This document shows positions 43,249-51,728 of a stretch of DNA of 64,000 nucleotides, piece by piece. Origin of the DNA: Gramella sp. MAR_2010_147. GTDB lineage: Bacteria; Bacteroidota; Bacteroidia; Flavobacteriales; Flavobacteriaceae. The translations under genes and the position numbers were made by a program. Each line of letters opens with the position of its first letter. Position 1 is the first letter of the stretch. The notes under the pieces were generated by a model, which was not told the origin of the DNA, did no database searches, and was given only the letters and a program-made list of their open reading frames with translations. The stretch lies in the NCBI RefSeq assembly GCF_900105135.1, contig NZ_LT629741.1, forward strand, positions 2,046,001 through 2,110,000, written 5' to 3'.

Positions 43249-43932
43249 GTGAAGAATGAGAAGGACATAGCTATAGAATTTAATGAATTCTCAAAAAATT
43301 ACACCAACGATATGATTGGCTGTGTACCTCATTACCGTGATCTGGTTTCGAGTTTTGGTAAATTTCTTCCCAGGGATCTTAATCCGGAGGCTATTTTAGA
43401 TCTTGGATGCGGGAATGGTAATATCACAGCTCAATTAATTCCGCATTTTCCAGAGGCTGTATTTAATCTGGTAGATGCTTCTTCAGAAATGCTTGATTTA
43501 TGTCGTAAGCAGTTCAATAATTACACTGTTAATTTTCATAACTCTTATTTTAAAGATTTTTGCTTTCAAAAGGATCATTACGATCTTGTGGTAGCCGGTT
43601 TTAGCCTGCACCACTGTAATACGAAAGAAAAACAATCGCTTTTCAGAAAAATTTATTCATCCTTAAAAAGCGGAGGTGTCTTCTGCTATAGCGATCTTAT
43701 GATAAATAAAACAAATCCTGCTCATCCAGCATTGTTAAAGGAATGGGGGGATTTTGTGAATTCTAACTTTCCCGGCGGAGAAAAATGGGATTGGGTGATG
43801 GAACATTATCGTATATATGATAAGCCCGAAGATTATCATCTTCAAATAGAATGGCTTGAGCAAGCCGGGTTTAATAATATCCAAATTCCATATAGAGATG
43901 GCTACTGGATATATCTACAGGCCGTTAAATGA
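43249..43932 (+). CDS. Class I SAM-dependent methyltransferase
   Basis: A 227-residue methyltransferase with motif I ILDLGCGNGN (about 46-55), an acidic residue at the end of strand 2 (NLVDASSEML) and the post-I segment VVAGFSLHHC. The GTG at 43249 is the start taken; no ATG is available nearby. The substrate is unknown; the size and the LHH-C motif are like small-molecule methyltransferases of the UbiE/Tam type. It lies at the beginning of the accessory region. Confidence 0.83.
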   Translation: MKNEKDIAIEFNEFSKNYTNDMIGCVPHYRDLVSSFGKFLPRDLNPEAILDLGCGNGNITAQLIPHFPEAVFNLVDASSEMLDLCRKQFNNYTVNFHNSYFKDFCFQKDHYDLVVAGFSLHHCNTKEKQSLFRKIYSSLKSGGVFCYSDLMINKTNPAHPALLKEWGDFVNSNFPGGEKWDWVMEHYRIYDKPEDYHLQIEWLEQAGFNNIQIPYRDGYWIYLQAVK

Positions 43933-43978
43933 GTTCGGTAATAAGAAAGAAATATAAGGGTTGATAAACGGAGAACAA

Positions 43979-44735
43979 TTGCCGAAAATTAGCTTAAGTA
44001 GACCCGTAGGTGTAAAATTTATTAAATATCTCCTTTATTTTTAAAAAGCCCATCATATTCATCTTCGTTTTTATTCTATTCACCGTAATAGGAACCATCA
44101 GCCATGAATTTGGGCATATAATTGCTGCTGAAAGCCTGGGATATGACACTAGCCTTCACTATGGAAGCATGAGGTACGATAATTCAGAACTTTCTAACAA
44201 GCTGGATGTGATTTATATCGAAAATGAACATGAGATAGAAAATAATCTTCCATATGAACAGAAGGAAGCATTTGAAAGAGGGATGGAAAAATTTAAGTCT
44301 GACGATTTTTTAATATTGATAGGGGGTCCCATACAAACAATTCTTACCGGGTGTATAGGTCTACTAATTTTAGTGATTAGAAGAAAAAAAATAAAAAGAA
44401 ACGGGTTAAATACTATAGACTGGTTAGCGGTATTTCTCTCGCTTTTCTGGTTACGGGAAGTATTTAACCTGGTACATTCCATAATTTACAATATAGTTTT
44501 TCAAGAAGGCATCTATTTTGGAGGCGACGAAATGTATATTTCTGAATATTTAGGTTTATCATCAGGAAGCCTTCCTATAATACTTGGCTTTATAGGCTTA
44601 GGAGTTTCCTGCTATGTGATATTTAAAATTATATCTAAAAATATACGATCAACATTTATTTTAAGTGGAATCACCGGTGGAATTGCCGGTTTCTTAATTT
44701 GGTTCGAAATACTTGGCCCAGTATTACTTCCTTAG
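43979..44735 (+). pseudogene. HEFGH (M50-like) membrane metallopeptidase-like protein, N terminus frameshifted
   Basis: From about 44043 an open frame gives a membrane helix and then the zinc-metallopeptidase motif HEFGH (44103-44117), followed by the LGYDTSLHYGSM segment and four more membrane spans, ending at 44735. The frame has no ATG, GTG or TTG upstream of the motif; the first ATG (44169) is after it. The missing N terminus (LPKISLSRPVGVKFIKYLLYF) is read in another frame from a TTG at 43979. One base too many in the TTTTTAAAAA run at 44038-44047 separates the two. The intact protein would have about 250 residues with a site-2-protease-like look. Either the gene is broken or a shift repairs it; a sequencing error is the other option. 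Confidence 0.6.
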
Positions 44736-44836
44736 AGGATTTATAAGGTGCCTGGTTTAACACGTATATTCATCATTTCACTTCCAATTACAATACCTGT
44801 CATCCGGTAAATTGTATAGATCGTCTTATTTCACAA

Positions 44837-44930
44837 AAATACAAGAATTTGTATTTCAGTAATTTATATATTTAATATGGGAATTTCTATACCTCCCGAA
44901 TGTTGATTATTTTTTTCAAAATACAAGAAT
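44837..44930. repeat. 12-bp direct repeat before the NTF2-like gene
   Basis: AAATACAAGAAT occurs at 44837-44848 and again at 44919-44930. The first copy is part of a perfect inverted repeat (AAATACAA GAAT TTGTATTT, 44837-44856). The second lies 30 bases ahead of the next ATG. It could be a regulator site; no protein is known for it. Confidence 0.4.
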
Positions 44931-44960
44931 ATTTTAAGATACTTAATTAATACAGCTAAC

Positions 44961-45833
44961 ATGAAAACTACAGTACTTCTCTTCGTCTTTATAATTTCAG
45001 GCATTACGATGGCCTACACGCAAAATCAAACTGAAAAAAATATCCAGATGTACTCCCAGGCCTGGGATGAGATCATTAATAATGGAGAAATTAACGCGAT
45101 CAATACTTCAAACTTTGATGAAAATATTGTTCTTGTTAGCAATCCTGAAAATATCAAGGGTATTGAGGCTTTTAAAGCCTATTACCAAAATTTCCTTACT
45201 GGCTTTTCAAATATCAAATTTGATATTATTAATATTTTTGGACAGGATGATAATATCGTGAAACACTGGAGGTTTCGTGGCGAACATTCCGGTGATTTCT
45301 TCGGAATTCCAGCTACAGGAAAAAGTATAGATATGGAGGGAGTGACTTTGGTAAAAATGAAAAATGGCAAAATTCTGGAAGAACATGATTTTTTGGACAA
45401 TATGGATTTTATGGCTCAGCTGGGCTTAATTTCAGATCCAAAGAACATCGATATGATTGACTCTCTATATAAGGCATTCGCAGCCGGGGATGTTCCTGCA
45501 GCACTTAGCAACATGCATCCCGAGATAGAATGGAATGAAGCAGAGGGTAATAAATATGCTGATGGCAATCCATATATTGGTCCCGATGCAGTTGTAAAGG
45601 GGGTTTTTGGCAGAATCATGACAGAGCATGAATACTTCAGTTTAAAAGATATTGAGTTACATGAGATGAGTAACAATCAGGTTTTTGCAAGTCTTCGCTA
45701 TGATGGCAAGTGGAAAACCGGAAAAGCCTATAACGTCCAGGCAGCACATTTATGGACGCTTGAAGACGGGAAGATCACCGCTTTTCAGCAATATGTTGAC
45801 ACCAGGAAACTGGCAGAAACCGATACTAATTAA
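44961..45833 (+). CDS. Exported protein with two NTF2/SnoaL-like domains
   Basis: A 290-residue protein with a signal peptide (residues 1-21, ending AYTQ). Two NTF2-like cone domains follow: about 28-155 (EAFKAYYQNF, W-RF-RGEHSGDFFGIPATGK, typical of the ester-cyclase branch) and about 160-285 (IDSLYKAFAAGDVPAAL start, typical of SnoaL). It may bind or turn over a small hydrophobic molecule in the periplasm. The ligand cannot be read from sequence. It stands alone, with 225 bases before it and 353 after. Confidence 0.78.
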   Translation: MKTTVLLFVFIISGITMAYTQNQTEKNIQMYSQAWDEIINNGEINAINTSNFDENIVLVSNPENIKGIEAFKAYYQNFLTGFSNIKFDIINIFGQDDNIVKHWRFRGEHSGDFFGIPATGKSIDMEGVTLVKMKNGKILEEHDFLDNMDFMAQLGLISDPKNIDMIDSLYKAFAAGDVPAALSNMHPEIEWNEAEGNKYADGNPYIGPDAVVKGVFGRIMTEHEYFSLKDIELHEMSNNQVFASLRYDGKWKTGKAYNVQAAHLWTLEDGKITAFQQYVDTRKLAETDTN

Positions 45834-46186
45834 TACCTGAATATTAGCTCCAATTGCCGTTTAGAGTTGTTGCAGAATATTCTCTTAACTTCCTAAACAT
45901 TCCTGTTTAAGAATAGTGAACATGCATGCTATTTCAAAACCCCGCCTATGATAAACTTTGGGGAAATAGTCCGTGGATATTATCCGGTTTTACCTTCTCA
46001 ATTGGCACACATAAAACCCTGAATATGAGCACACAATAAAAACAATCCTCATTTTCTCAAAATTTCTCTGATTTTTGAAGCAACCATCTGCTACAATCTG
46101 TATCTACTATATAAGCCGAAAGAATAGTACGTTTCTAAATTTTCTTATATCCCATTTAGATATAAGCCGAAAAATCTAACTCATCC
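45834..46186. other. Intergenic region with an inverted repeat and a 12-bp direct repeat
   Basis: There is no gene. TTCCTAAACA and TGTTTAAGAA (45890-45899 with 45904-45913) form a 10-bp inverted repeat with one mismatch but no T tract. TATAAGCCGAAA occurs twice, at 46110-46121 and 46161-46172; the second copy lies 14 bases before the next ATG. Confidence 0.45.
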
Positions 46187-46726
46187 ATGAACCTAATCAA
46201 AGAACTTACAGTTAAACACAACCTGCCTTATAAAGAAAAAAGAAACCTTACAATTAAAAGCCCACTAGGTCTTTACCATTACGAACCCCAAACCGGAAGT
46301 TTTGAAATAAATGGTTCAAAGATCACCTTAAATTTTAATCCTGTTAATGGTATTTCGAGAGTGACCGAACCTGCAAGCATACGACTTCATTTTGAGGATG
46401 ACCTGCAAACATATTTAGAGATCAGCCCAAAATCTAAATTTCAAAAAATGATAGATTCTATCCTGATACAAAAAAGCAGGAAAATCCAGCAAGAATTTGA
46501 AATAAACGGTGATGTCCACCTTATTGAAAATCTAATCTCTCATCGAAAGCTTTCAGATCTTCTAAAAGGAGAAAGAGTTTTTCTGAAAATTGATAAAAAT
46601 GATACTTCCAGTATTAGTCTCGTTTCCCAATACGGAATCACCAATGTTAATCAATTTGAGAAGTATCTGGGTATTTTAAAGATAATTAAGCAAAAATTAT
46701 TTCAATTACAGCTAACGGCCGTGTAG
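46187..46726 (+). CDS. Hypothetical cytoplasmic protein, 179 residues
   Basis: A 179-residue protein without signal peptide or membrane span. It alternates beta-rich (about 20-75, SPLGLYHYEPQTGSFEINGS) and helical parts (about 85-105 and 155-175), and is lysine- and isoleucine-rich. I recognise no domain. It lies downstream of the TATAAGCCGAAA repeat pair, in a run of single orphan genes all on the plus strand. Confidence 0.55.
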   Translation: MNLIKELTVKHNLPYKEKRNLTIKSPLGLYHYEPQTGSFEINGSKITLNFNPVNGISRVTEPASIRLHFEDDLQTYLEISPKSKFQKMIDSILIQKSRKIQQEFEINGDVHLIENLISHRKLSDLLKGERVFLKIDKNDTSSISLVSQYGITNVNQFEKYLGILKIIKQKLFQLQLTAV

Positions 46727-46852
46727 TAAAAATCACTGTTGACAAAAATTTATTAACTTATTGAAAATTAGCCGCTTCATCTTTTGAGCTAATTCTTTTG
46801 GTTATTAATAAGACGTAAGCTTAGAGCATATCTAAGTATTAAGACAAAATCT

Positions 46853-47188
46853 ATGTCCAGCAGAAATGAAATAAAAAGTCAGCAAAATCACAACAAATCT
46901 CTTTTACATTCTAACAAACCCAAATTCAAAGAGAATATTCGCGAAAATATCTACAGGGATGAGCTTAGGCAGGATGGAATTTTTTCTGACAAAATCCCGG
47001 GAGATATCCTGGAAGAGATTATAGAAAAGATTCGTATCAAAGCCAGAAATGAAGTGATGAGACAGTTTAAGCTTCTTATTATTTCTATTATCATTACTCT
47101 GTTAATGATCTTTTTATTTGTGAATAAAGTAGAAAAAGAGCTTAGAAATCGAAGAAGTGCCACTACCACAATGTTAATCCAAGACTGA
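46853..47188 (+). CDS. Hypothetical single-span membrane protein, 111 residues
   Basis: A 111-residue protein with a long polar N-terminal part (asparagine- and lysine-rich) and one strong membrane span (about 72-90, LLIISIIITLLMIFLFV) followed by a basic tail. No family is recognised. It is 126 bases from the previous gene, so probably not in an operon with it. Confidence 0.5.
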   Translation: MSSRNEIKSQQNHNKSLLHSNKPKFKENIRENIYRDELRQDGIFSDKIPGDILEEIIEKIRIKARNEVMRQFKLLIISIIITLLMIFLFVNKVEKELRNRRSATTTMLIQD

Positions 47189-47393
47189 ATCTAGTTATAT
47201 TCACCAGATTTCAAAAAAGTGGTTTTCCAACGGTATTTAGTGGCAAATATCTATTTTTTATTAGTTTTTCCATATCCTATGGGATTAGTATGAATTTTTA
47301 TACCTTCGCTTGAAACTAGCCAAGAATTGGTAAAACTGCATCCCTACTTCTGCATGTTTTCCAATATAAGAGTTGATATAAAGTCATATCGTA

Positions 47394-47861
47394 TTGAATA
47401 ATAATTTCAGTTATATAGCAGAAGTTAAAGAGAAAAAATCTGAAAATACAGATTCCGAAGATCCTGCTAACATTGAGTTCGAAGAAAACGAGATCACAGA
47501 AATCCTTCCGGAATTTTACTCTAAAAGGGTAATTACCGCATTTTCTCTTATTTTTTCCACCATTTTTGGAGCTGTGATCCTAATGAGCAATCTCAAGAAA
47601 AAGGGAGAGCAAAAGGGACGGGTTCAGGTATTAATCTTTTCAATTATTTATTCTGCAGGTATGATTTTTACCATAAACTCTATGGGAACCAATAGACTTA
47701 CAATCCCACTAAATATCCTGGGGGCTATTATTCTTAACGAATACTTCTGGAATAGATATCTTGGCAAGAACATCGAGTTCGAGAAGAAAAGTTGGATAAA
47801 ACCGGCCATTATATCTGTAACAGTTACCATCCCTTTTATATTGGCATTGATCTATACATAA
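47394..47861 (+). CDS. Hypothetical four-span membrane protein, 155 residues
   Basis: The frame is closed by a stop at 47379, so the TTG at 47394 is the only start near the N terminus. The first 40 residues are acidic and soluble. They are followed by spans at about 47-65, 80-95, 103-118 and 136-154. No motif recognised. It has low-GC codon use like its neighbours. Confidence 0.5.
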   Translation: MNNNFSYIAEVKEKKSENTDSEDPANIEFEENEITEILPEFYSKRVITAFSLIFSTIFGAVILMSNLKKKGEQKGRVQVLIFSIIYSAGMIFTINSMGTNRLTIPLNILGAIILNEYFWNRYLGKNIEFEKKSWIKPAIISVTVTIPFILALIYT

Positions 47862-47994
47862 GCTAATTTTTTTTATTCATCCTTAAAAACTTGCTGTATA
47901 AGAATGTCGAATTCAAAAATTAGAGAAGATTTATTTAACAGCTTAAGGCTAACAAAAATTTCATTTTTTCCTGAATAATTAAAAATAACATCTC

Positions 47995-48420
47995 ATGAAA
48001 AGACCGTGGATCAATAGAAATTATAAATGGCTTGTTCCTGTAGTCTGCATCATTACAATTATACTCTATTTGTTCACTTCCTCAGGACTAGGCAAAATAG
48101 CTACAGATCTTACTCAGGCTTATGCTGATAATGACCTATATAAAAATGCCATTGAAAATGCGAATAAGGATCAACGTGTACTGAAATCTATAGGATTTAT
48201 AAAGCCTATAGATAAGATGGTTATACTAAATGGTGAAGTAAGGTATTCTGAAAATAACCAAAAAGTTAGTACTACCATAAAAATAAATGGTGAAAAAGGA
48301 GATGCAAAATTAGATATTGAAGCCTATAGAATAGATGAAAAATGGCACTATGATCAAATAAATGTTAGGATATTTAATTCTTCTGAATACACCCAAACCA
48401 TAGAGACCATTAAACCTTAA
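47995..48420 (+). CDS. Coa1-like (cytochrome c oxidase assembly factor 1 family) membrane protein
   Basis: A 141-residue protein with one N-terminal span (about 12-29) and a periplasmic domain of the pattern seen in Coa1/PF08695 proteins: an early AYADNDLYKNAIENANKD helix, then KSIGFIKPID and GEVRYSENNQKVSTTIKI strands. In mitochondria Coa1 helps Cox1 mature; bacterial relatives are mostly unstudied and no oxidase gene is near. Family placement is by resemblance only. Confidence 0.55.
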   Translation: MKRPWINRNYKWLVPVVCIITIILYLFTSSGLGKIATDLTQAYADNDLYKNAIENANKDQRVLKSIGFIKPIDKMVILNGEVRYSENNQKVSTTIKINGEKGDAKLDIEAYRIDEKWHYDQINVRIFNSSEYTQTIETIKP

Positions 48421-48475
48421 CTAAGGTCTCATCTTCGCACCTAAAGTATTTCAGTTCAACCCCATTATCTATTAA

Positions 48476-48880
48476 ATGAAAAAACTACTCCCTTCATATT
48501 TCAAATTTATAGGTTTAGCCCTTATTTTCATATCTATAGCCTTTTTGATCCTAAATTATAGTATCCATGATCTCTTACAGGGTCCTCAAAATATCTTTCT
48601 ATGGGTATTTAAAGATCTTATTCTCCTAGGAGCCATTTTTTTCAGTTTTTCCTATCAAAAGAATGAGACCAAAGAAATTACGGAAATGAGGTTTGGGAAA
48701 CTCGCCAATGCCTTGTTGTTTGGACTTGGACTTTTCTTTCTGGATGTTATCATGGAATTAGTTTTCAGAAAAGATAGCTTTGAAGTAAAAAGCGGCTACG
48801 AAATCCTACTTATTATTCTTATTTATTTCATCATTGTATTTCATCATGATCTCTATAAAATGAGAAATATTGATCAATAA
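48476..48880 (+). CDS. Hypothetical four-span membrane protein, 134 residues
   Basis: A 134-residue protein, mostly membrane: spans at about 8-28, 43-60, 80-95 and 110-126, with a charged loop (KNETKEITEMRFGK) in the middle. I recognise no family. It stands between the Coa1-like gene and the AHSA1-type SRPBCC gene on the same strand. Confidence 0.5.
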   Translation: MKKLLPSYFKFIGLALIFISIAFLILNYSIHDLLQGPQNIFLWVFKDLILLGAIFFSFSYQKNETKEITEMRFGKLANALLFGLGLFFLDVIMELVFRKDSFEVKSGYEILLIILIYFIIVFHHDLYKMRNIDQ

Positions 48881-48954
48881 GCCTATTTGATTTTTGATAG
48901 AAAATAACTCCCTGAAATTTGGTATTTTAGGATCAATCAATTTAAGATCTAAAC

Positions 48955-49377
48955 ATGGCAACTAAAGACAGTATAAGTGTTAAAGTGAACATTGAAAAGA
49001 AAGTAGAAAAAGTTTGGGAGTTCTGGACCAAACCGGAACATATTATCCAATGGAATCATGCTTCAGAAGACTGGCTATGTCCGTCAGCAGAAAATGACCT
49101 CAAAAAAGGCGGTAAGTTTTTATACAGAATGGAGGCTAAAGACGGGAGTTTTGGATTTTATTTTTCAGGGGTTTACAAGGAAATAAAGCAGAACGAGAAA
49201 CTGGTTTATAAACTTGACGATAACAGGATGGTAAGCGTTCTGTTTTCTGAAAATAATAATTCTACAAGCCTAAAGGAAGTTTTTGAACCGGAAGATAAAA
49301 ACTCTGTAGAGATGCAAAAGGAAGGCTGGCAGGCAATTCTCAATAACTTTAAGAAGTATGCAGAGTCTAAAGGCTAA
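48955..49377 (+). CDS. SRPBCC (AHSA1-type) protein
   Basis: A 140-residue START-like protein of the AHSA1 group: the VEKVWEFWTKPEHIIQWNHAS start, the G-KFLYRMEAKDGSFGFYFSGVYKEI centre and the QKEGWQAILNNFKKYAE end are all family-typical. Such proteins bind small hydrophobic ligands; the natural ligand is unknown. It is followed by a DinB-family gene, a combination often seen in Bacteroidota genomes. Confidence 0.88.
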   Translation: MATKDSISVKVNIEKKVEKVWEFWTKPEHIIQWNHASEDWLCPSAENDLKKGGKFLYRMEAKDGSFGFYFSGVYKEIKQNEKLVYKLDDNRMVSVLFSENNNSTSLKEVFEPEDKNSVEMQKEGWQAILNNFKKYAESKG

Positions 49378-49414
49378 TCTTTTTTCAAAACATATATACA
49401 TCCTCTTTTAAAAA

Positions 49415-49892
49415 ATGGACTTTATCAAAGATCAAATTATTGATACCTGGCTGATCAACCATCGAACAAATTTACTTCTTCTTAACTCTATTACTAACGA
49501 AGCGCTGGATCTCACCACTTCAAAACGTGGTGGCGGTACTATTGGACACCAACTGGCACATATGTACAATGTAAGGTTCTGGAAACTTGAAAGATTTAAT
49601 AAAAACCTGGTTTCTGAACTTCATACCATCAAGGCTTCAGATAAAAAAAGCATTACAATGCTCATAGACTGTCATAGTGAAAGCGCAGCGCTTATAAGTG
49701 AAATGTTAACCGAAGGCTTTTGAAAATAAAGGAATAACGAAAGGTTTTAAAAGAGGCATAATTCCCCTGCTTGGATACTTTATTCATCATGAAGCACATC
49801 ATCGGGGAAATATTTTACTCACTCTAAAACTATCAGGTTATAAATTACCAAACGAGCTTAAATATGGAATTTGGGAATGGAATAAGATATGA
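49415..49892 (+). pseudogene. DinB-family protein interrupted by one frameshift
   Basis: The first frame (49415-49723, 102 residues) has the DinB helix with GHQLAHMYNVRFW. It then stops at TGA in GGCTTTTGA. Removing one T from the TTTT run at 49718-49721 joins it to a second frame that gives ENKGITKGF and then the family C terminus with LGYFIHHEAHHRG and stops at 49892. The total would be about 158 residues, the usual size for DinB/YfiT proteins, which are metal-binding four-helix proteins often linked to thiol transfer. As given, the HHEAHH metal ligands are lost. Confidence 0.75.
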
Positions 49893-50001
49893 AATCAATT
49901 CCTTAAAAAATTATAACCATCTCAAATAGAATTAATTTCATAATTTGGTTGTTAGAAGGTGGCCTGCTGCATTCTAAATTTCAGCCTAAATACTTTTCAA
50001 T

Positions 50002-50541
50002 ATGAGAATCTTAAAGAAAATCCTGATCGTTCTGGTAATCATTATAGCAATCCCACTTATTGTTGCGCTTTTTGTTCAGAAAGATTATGCAGTAGAAAGA
50101 GAGATCGTAATTAATCAGCCTAATGAGGAAGTTTTTGATTACGTAAAGTATTTAAAGAACCAGGATAATTACAGCAAATGGGCCATGATGGACCCAGATA
50201 TGAAAAAAACATATAAAGGTACCGATGGTACTGTTGGTTTCGTTTCTGCATGGGATAGTGATAACGAGGAGGTTGGAAAAGGGGAGCAGGAAATTGTGAA
50301 GATAGATGAAGGCAGGAGGATAGATTTTGAGCTGCGCTTTTATGAACCTTTTGAATCTACAGAACCTGCATATATGACAACTGAAGAAGTGTCTAACGAT
50401 CAAACACGGGTAGCCTGGGGCTTTAGCGGACATATGGATTACCCTATGAACCTAATGTTCCTTTTTATGGATTTTGAAGAAATGATTGGAGATGATCTTC
50501 AAACTGGTCTTGAAAATTTAAAATCTGAATTGGAAGAATAA
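50002..50541 (+). CDS. Membrane-anchored SRPBCC family protein
   Basis: A 179-residue protein with a hydrophobic N terminus (about 5-25) and a START/polyketide-cyclase-like domain (VEREIVINQPNEEVFDYVKYLKN start; YMTTEEVSNDQTRVAWGFSG strand; METYPMNLMF-like tail). The same architecture is common in Flavobacteriaceae. It may bind a lipid. The VOC gene starts 5 bases after its stop, so the two form one operon. Confidence 0.85.
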   Translation: MRILKKILIVLVIIIAIPLIVALFVQKDYAVEREIVINQPNEEVFDYVKYLKNQDNYSKWAMMDPDMKKTYKGTDGTVGFVSAWDSDNEEVGKGEQEIVKIDEGRRIDFELRFYEPFESTEPAYMTTEEVSNDQTRVAWGFSGHMDYPMNLMFLFMDFEEMIGDDLQTGLENLKSELEE

Positions 50542-50546
50542 TTATT

Positions 50547-50909
50547 ATGGATTCCGGTTTTATTGAAATATCACCCGTTTTACCAACCAGCGATTTAAAT
50601 AGAGATGTGGAGTGGTACAAAACGAATCTAGGGTTTAGATTACTCCAAAAAGATGAAATGTATGCCGTTATGCGAAGGGAGAACCTTTGTATTCATCTTC
50701 AATGGCATGCCGATACTGAGGAGGACCCTTTACTGGGCGGATCTGTAATTAAAATATTTGTATTAGATATTCAGCCTGTTTTTAAGGAATTGGTTGAAAA
50801 AGGAGTGATTACAGAAGACAGATTACGGTTAAAAACTTCCTGGGGCACCAATGAATTCGGACTATATGATCTAAATAGAAATGCGATCTTCTTTGTGGAG
50901 GATCTATAG
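50547..50909 (+). CDS. VOC family (glyoxalase/bleomycin-resistance-like) protein
   Basis: A 120-residue protein of the type often annotated as bleomycin-resistance-like: ISPVLPTSDLNRDVEWYKTNLGF start, CIHLQWHADTEED centre and the NEFGLYDLNRNAIFFVEDL end. It is co-transcribed with the SRPBCC gene. Metal-binding residues of true glyoxalases are only partly recognisable, so a ligand-binding role is as likely as an enzymatic one. Confidence 0.85.
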   Translation: MDSGFIEISPVLPTSDLNRDVEWYKTNLGFRLLQKDEMYAVMRRENLCIHLQWHADTEEDPLLGGSVIKIFVLDIQPVFKELVEKGVITEDRLRLKTSWGTNEFGLYDLNRNAIFFVEDL

Positions 50910-50950
50910 CAAAACCAGATAAACTATATGGCTTTGTATTAAATAAATAG

Positions 50951-51619
50951 TTATTGATCATCCAGTTGCACCGCATCTGTATCTGCTCCTAACTTTTCTA
51001 GAATATTACTAATTTCCTCGGTCATTTCCGGAGGGCCACATACATAGAATCGTTTATCCAGATCTTTGATCTCTTTCTTAAGAAACTCTTCATTCAAATA
51101 CGCTTTTGTGTGTTTCGTATCTTCCTGATCTGTGATCACATAAGTGGTGTTCTTATTTAGCAAGGAATCCAGTTCTTCTTTCAGAATAATATCCTTATCT
51201 GTTTTATTGGAAAAGATAAGATGCATCCCTTCTGTTTTGCCTTTTTTGTTTAGATCACGCAACATCGCGATATACGGAGTAATCCCGGCTCCACCGGCAA
51301 TAATATAACCTGGGCCTTTATATTCTATAGCTCCCCAGGTATCCCGAACTATCAATTCATCTCCAGGTTTTAATTTGCCCAGCTGTTCGGTAGCCCCATC
51401 ATGATCTGGATATATTTTGATCGTAAACTCCAGAAAATCATCTTCATTTAAACTGGTAAATGTGAACGGTCGCTTTTCATCTTTCCAATTCTCTTTATTG
51501 ATAGAAACTTCTGTGGCATGACCCGGTGTAAATTTATAACCCAAGGGCTTTTCGACAACGAATTTCTTAACATCATGCGTAACATTACCTACTGACTTGA
51601 TCTTTACTATCTCCTCCAT
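50951..51619 (-). CDS. Ferredoxin/flavodoxin reductase-like FAD-NAD(P) oxidoreductase
   Basis: A 222-residue single-domain FNR-like enzyme. It has the FAD motif RPFT (50-53), the NAD(P) loop AGGAGITPY and the CGPPEM motif (194-199). No iron-sulfur or globin domain is fused, so an electron partner is encoded elsewhere. The enzyme can move electrons between NAD(P)H and a ferredoxin, flavodoxin or oxygenase. It is 110 bases from the LLM gene and reads the same way. Confidence 0.88.
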   Translation of the reverse strand: MEEIVKIKSVGNVTHDVKKFVVEKPLGYKFTPGHATEVSINKENWKDEKRPFTFTSLNEDDFLEFTIKIYPDHDGATEQLGKLKPGDELIVRDTWGAIEYKGPGYIIAGGAGITPYIAMLRDLNKKGKTEGMHLIFSNKTDKDIILKEELDSLLNKNTTYVITDQEDTKHTKAYLNEEFLKKEIKDLDKRFYVCGPPEMTEEISNILEKLGADTDAVQLDDQ

Positions 51620-51728
51620 AATTTTTCTTTTTAAGGTAAAGATTATAAATGAAAAAGCAGATCAATTTTGTTCTGTGAGCCTAATATTTAACCGTTTTTA
51701 TCATATTTTAAGGCAGTTTTATAAATAC

